Assembly: GCA_964489405.1 (NCBI GenBank)
Contig: CAZAYL010000006.1
Span: 1 to 43,828 of the forward strand
From: CAKVOD01 sp964489405
GTDB lineage: Bacteria > Bacillota > Clostridia > Christensenellales > UBA1242
Direction: 5' to 3'
DNA length: 43,828 nucleotides
Positions 41,879 through 43,828 of this stretch are shown here, piece by piece (positions within the stretch are counted from its first letter, which is position 1; the number at the start of each line of letters is the position of its first letter). Under the pieces are notes generated by a model, which had not been told where the DNA came from, made no database searches, and saw nothing but the letters and a program-made list of their open reading frames with translations. A program made the position numbers and the translations under genes.

Positions 41879-42301
41879 ATGAATAAAATAATATCAAAAA
41901 ATGCTGAAGACACCGAGAAATTTGCGAGAGAAATAGCAAAATCCATCCCATTAGGAACGGTTGTTGAATTGATTGGTGATTTAGGAGCTGGTAAAACAAC
42001 TTTTGCTAAAGGTTTTGCTAAAGGATTAGGTGTAAAAGGTGTCGTTACAAGCCCAACATTTACACTTTTAAATACGTACCAAGGAGATGGTGTAGTTTTA
42101 AATCATTTTGATTTGTATCGTATTGATGATGAAGAAGAACTTGAATTAATGGGGGTCAAAGAGATGTTTTACGATACAGATTCAATTAATCTTATTGAGT
42201 GGCCACAAATTGCAAGAAACTTATTGCCACAAAAAAAATATGTAATAGAAATAAATAAGATAGATGATAAAACTAGAGAAATTATTTTGGAGAAAAAATG
42301 A
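41879..42301 (+). CDS. tsaE: tRNA threonylcarbamoyladenosine biosynthesis ATPase TsaE
   Basis: A 140-residue P-loop ATPase that cycles the TsaBD complex in t6A37 synthesis. Walker A is GDLGAGKTTFAKG (33-45); SPTFTLLNTY, NHFDLYRI and IEWP are family motifs. The ATG has no Shine-Dalgarno and the promoter sits directly upstream. It overlaps tsaB by 4 bases (ATGA). Confidence 0.95.
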   Translation: MNKIISKNAEDTEKFAREIAKSIPLGTVVELIGDLGAGKTTFAKGFAKGLGVKGVVTSPTFTLLNTYQGDGVVLNHFDLYRIDDEEELELMGVKEMFYDTDSINLIEWPQIARNLLPQKKYVIEINKIDDKTREIILEKK

Positions 42302-42927
42302 ATATTCTTTGTATAAATACTTGCTTCAAAACTAGCAACGTTGAACTTTTAAACGATGAACACAAATATTTTGCAAAACAACAAAGTTCATTACAGCACT
42401 CGGTTGTGCTAATGACCCAAATAGAGGAAGTTTTTGAGAAATCAAAAATACGAAGTGAGAATCTAAACTACATTTGTGTTGCAGTAGGACCAGGAAGTTT
42501 TACTGGTATAAGAATTGGTGTAGCTGTGTCAAAAGGACTAAGCGATACAACTAATGCGAGAATAATTCCAATTGATACCTTGAGTTTGATTGCATATAAT
42601 TCCACAATATCCCCTGATTATATAGTTGTTAAAGGAATTTCAGATGAATATTTTCTTGGAGAATGTAAAGATGGTAAAGTTGTTAACAAAATATTAATTA
42701 CAAAAGAAAATTTGTTGAAAAAGTTGACTTCTAACACCAGACTCGCAACTATAGATGATTTAGGTGATGATTTTCGATGTGTTATTGAATGCGTTGAGAA
42801 ACTTGATATGAATCAGATTGCTTTAGATAATGTTAAAAATGCAGTGGAATCCATTTATGTTGAACCTTTTTATTTAAGGTTGAGTCAAGCAGAAATGCAA
42901 AAGGGTGAGAACAATGCAAATAGTTGA
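42298..42927 (+). CDS. tsaB: tRNA threonylcarbamoyladenosine biosynthesis protein TsaB
   Basis: A 209-residue ASKHA-fold protein that dimerises with TsaD for t6A synthesis. The N-terminal ILCINTCFKTSNV and AVGPGSFTGIRIGVAVSKGL (about 62-81) are standard TsaB motifs; the C-terminal EPFYLR is also conserved. GGAG in the end of tsaE is the ribosome binding site. TsaD itself is not in the window. Confidence 0.93.
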   Translation: MNILCINTCFKTSNVELLNDEHKYFAKQQSSLQHSVVLMTQIEEVFEKSKIRSENLNYICVAVGPGSFTGIRIGVAVSKGLSDTTNARIIPIDTLSLIAYNSTISPDYIVVKGISDEYFLGECKDGKVVNKILITKENLLKKLTSNTRLATIDDLGDDFRCVIECVEKLDMNQIALDNVKNAVESIYVEPFYLRLSQAEMQKGENNANS

Positions 42928-43336
42928 TGCAGATATTGAGTGTATCCAACAAATTTCTGAAATTGAAAAAAATAATTTTGCAACTGAATTTTACTCTTAT
43001 TCACAATTAATGGATTTGTATAGCAACCCAAATTATAAAATCAAAATTGTTAAAGAAAATAACATTTTTAGTGGATATATCATAATATACAAAAATGTTG
43101 ATTTTGATGAAATATTTAAAATATGTATCAAAAAGCAGTTTAGGCGAAAAGGTTATGGTAGCGCACTTTTGTCGTATGCAAAAGATACTTGCAATAACAA
43201 AATCTTTTTAGAAGTGCGTGCTTGCAATCAAAGCGCTATAAATTTTTATTTGTCAAATGGTTTCAAAATCAATGGAAGAAGAATAAAGTACTATTCAGGG
43301 ATTGAGGACGCAATTTTATTGGAGTATATTAAGTGA
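42914..43336 (+). CDS. rimI: GNAT N-acetyltransferase RimI-like
   Basis: A 140-residue GNAT-fold acetyltransferase. RRKGYGSALL (about 79-88) is the acetyl-CoA pyrophosphate loop; EVRACNQSAINFYLSNGFK (near 103-121) contains the family's NxxAxxFYxxxGF motif. RimI acetylates the N-terminus of ribosomal protein S18, but the specificity here is inferred from its tsaE-tsaB-rimI context. ATG 42914 with AAGGG 8 bases upstream is preferred; GTG 42905 is in frame. It overlaps tsaB by 14 bases. Confidence 0.9.
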   Translation: MQIVDADIECIQQISEIEKNNFATEFYSYSQLMDLYSNPNYKIKIVKENNIFSGYIIIYKNVDFDEIFKICIKKQFRRKGYGSALLSYAKDTCNNKIFLEVRACNQSAINFYLSNGFKINGRRIKYYSGIEDAILLEYIK

Positions 43337-43434
43337 TATTTTTATATGAATACCAAGCGCAAAAAATAAAAAATTTTGACAAGAGCATTGTGGAAAAAAT
43401 AATGCGAGAACAATATCAGGGGATAATTGACTAG
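43333..43434 (+). CDS. Short orphan reading frame after rimI, possibly a truncated gene
   Basis: GTG 43333 overlaps the rimI stop codon (GTGA) and opens a 33-codon frame beginning VIFLYEYQAQKIKNF, ending at TAG 43432-43434. The amphipathic, charged residue pattern and the 4-base coupling look like a real gene start, but the product is too short for a known domain. Since base composition changes just downstream, it may be the remnant of a gene cut at a junction. tsaD, the commonest next gene, does not begin this way. Confidence 0.3.
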   Translation: MIFLYEYQAQKIKNFDKSIVEKIMREQYQGIID

Positions 43435-43465
43435 GTTGTAGAGGCGAGACGGAATTAGAGTTTTG

Positions 43466-43828
43466 ATGACGTGTAACATAAAAGAAAAGATTTATAGTTT
43501 TATAGAAAATGAGAAATTAGCGCAGGCAATGTTCTGCGCTCTTTGTGCATCCCTTTTTTGTTATGGACTTTGTTATCCAATCATCAATGAATATGTAGCT
43601 GGTGGCTTTATGACTGTATTTGTTGTCTATGAGTGTTTACGCCAGCACTATATCCCGGTGGACTTGGCATTTATATTCCTTTGGCAGGGTGCATTGATTT
43701 GTGCGTTGATTGATTTTCATACCAATGACCAATATATGTACTGGCTCCAGTGGGCATGGGTACTGCCTGTAGTTTATTTATTTGGCAAAGTGGTAGCTGG
43801 AAATGACAGTGCAATTGCACCAGTGTTT
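43466..43828 (+). CDS. Partial membrane protein of unknown function (3' end missing)
   Basis: ATG 43466 opens a frame that runs through the window end (121 codons). The product begins MTCNIKEKIYSFIENEKLAQ and has three hydrophobic segments, about residues 20-41, 66-84 and 94-112. Codon use differs from the rest: CAG, CTC, GTG and TGG are common, and bases 43741-43800 hold 30 G or C of 60. No good ribosome binding site is visible. It could be a polysaccharide or mobile-element membrane protein; no family is recognised. Confidence 0.6.
   Translation, partial: MTCNIKEKIYSFIENEKLAQAMFCALCASLFCYGLCYPIINEYVAGGFMTVFVVYECLRQHYIPVDLAFIFLWQGALICALIDFHTNDQYMYWLQWAWVLPVVYLFGKVVAGNDSAIAPVF

Overview
The window looks like chromosomal DNA from a low-GC, endospore-forming member of the Firmicutes (Clostridia-like). 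It is AT-rich (roughly one third G+C by eye), uses A/T-ending codons, and has strong AGGAG-type ribosome binding sites and TTGACA/TATAAT-type promoters. It carries spoVT, spoVB, a SpoIVFA-like gene and spoIVFB. The house-keeping genes follow Firmicutes order, but several usual neighbours are missing. No rRNA, tRNA, CRISPR array, transposase or integrase gene was recognised.

Layout. (1) 1-1990: the 3' end of a large secreted or surface protein gene with clearly higher G+C and many Asn, Ser, Thr and Tyr residues; it carries a DUF6273/C-type-lectin-like signature followed by a perfect hairpin. (2) 2207-5973: holA, a convergent alpha-oxoamine synthase that resembles bacterial serine palmitoyltransferase, a degenerate ABC ATPase and a small PucR-type helix-turn-helix protein. 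(3) 6069-12738: plsX-rnc-smc-ftsY, linking lipid synthesis, RNA processing, chromosome segregation and membrane targeting. (4) 12825-22233: spoVT and spoVB (divergent), a 27-codon HU-like fragment, HU, dus, a Na/Pi cotransporter, the glycolytic run pgk-tpiA-gpmI and a small membrane protein. This block separates ftsY from ylxM-ffh. (5) 22393-27144: ylxM-ffh-rpsP-khpA-rimM-trmD-rbgA-yraN, a signal recognition and ribosome maturation operon with short overlaps and no rplS. (6) 27151-32673: a 55-residue ferredoxin, a degenerate Ppx/GppA-like protein, an MreB-like protein, then minD-minE-spoIVFA-like-spoIVFB. This is a reshuffled version of the Bacillus mreBCD-minCD-spoIVFAB locus without minC, mreC or mreD. 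(7) 32688-41793: a Sel1-repeat protein, murG, a radical SAM/DUF2344 pair, an unknown helical protein, an ADP-forming acyl-CoA synthetase, yceD-rpmF and an unknown membrane protein. (8) 41844-43336: tsaE-tsaB-rimI. (9) 43337-43828: a short orphan reading frame, then a membrane protein gene with different codon use that runs off the window.

The signals most worth following are: a possible diversity-generating-retroelement target at the left end; two genes (dus and tsaE) whose promoters place the predicted transcription start exactly on the ATG; a family of intergenic palindromes sharing ATACACTATAT/ATATATTGTGTA; an inverted repeat that brackets the ylxM-ffh promoter; a serine-palmitoyltransferase-like enzyme; and a division/sporulation locus that pairs an MreB-like protein with MinD and MinE but lacks MinC nearby. 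All calls are by eye; nothing was searched against a database.
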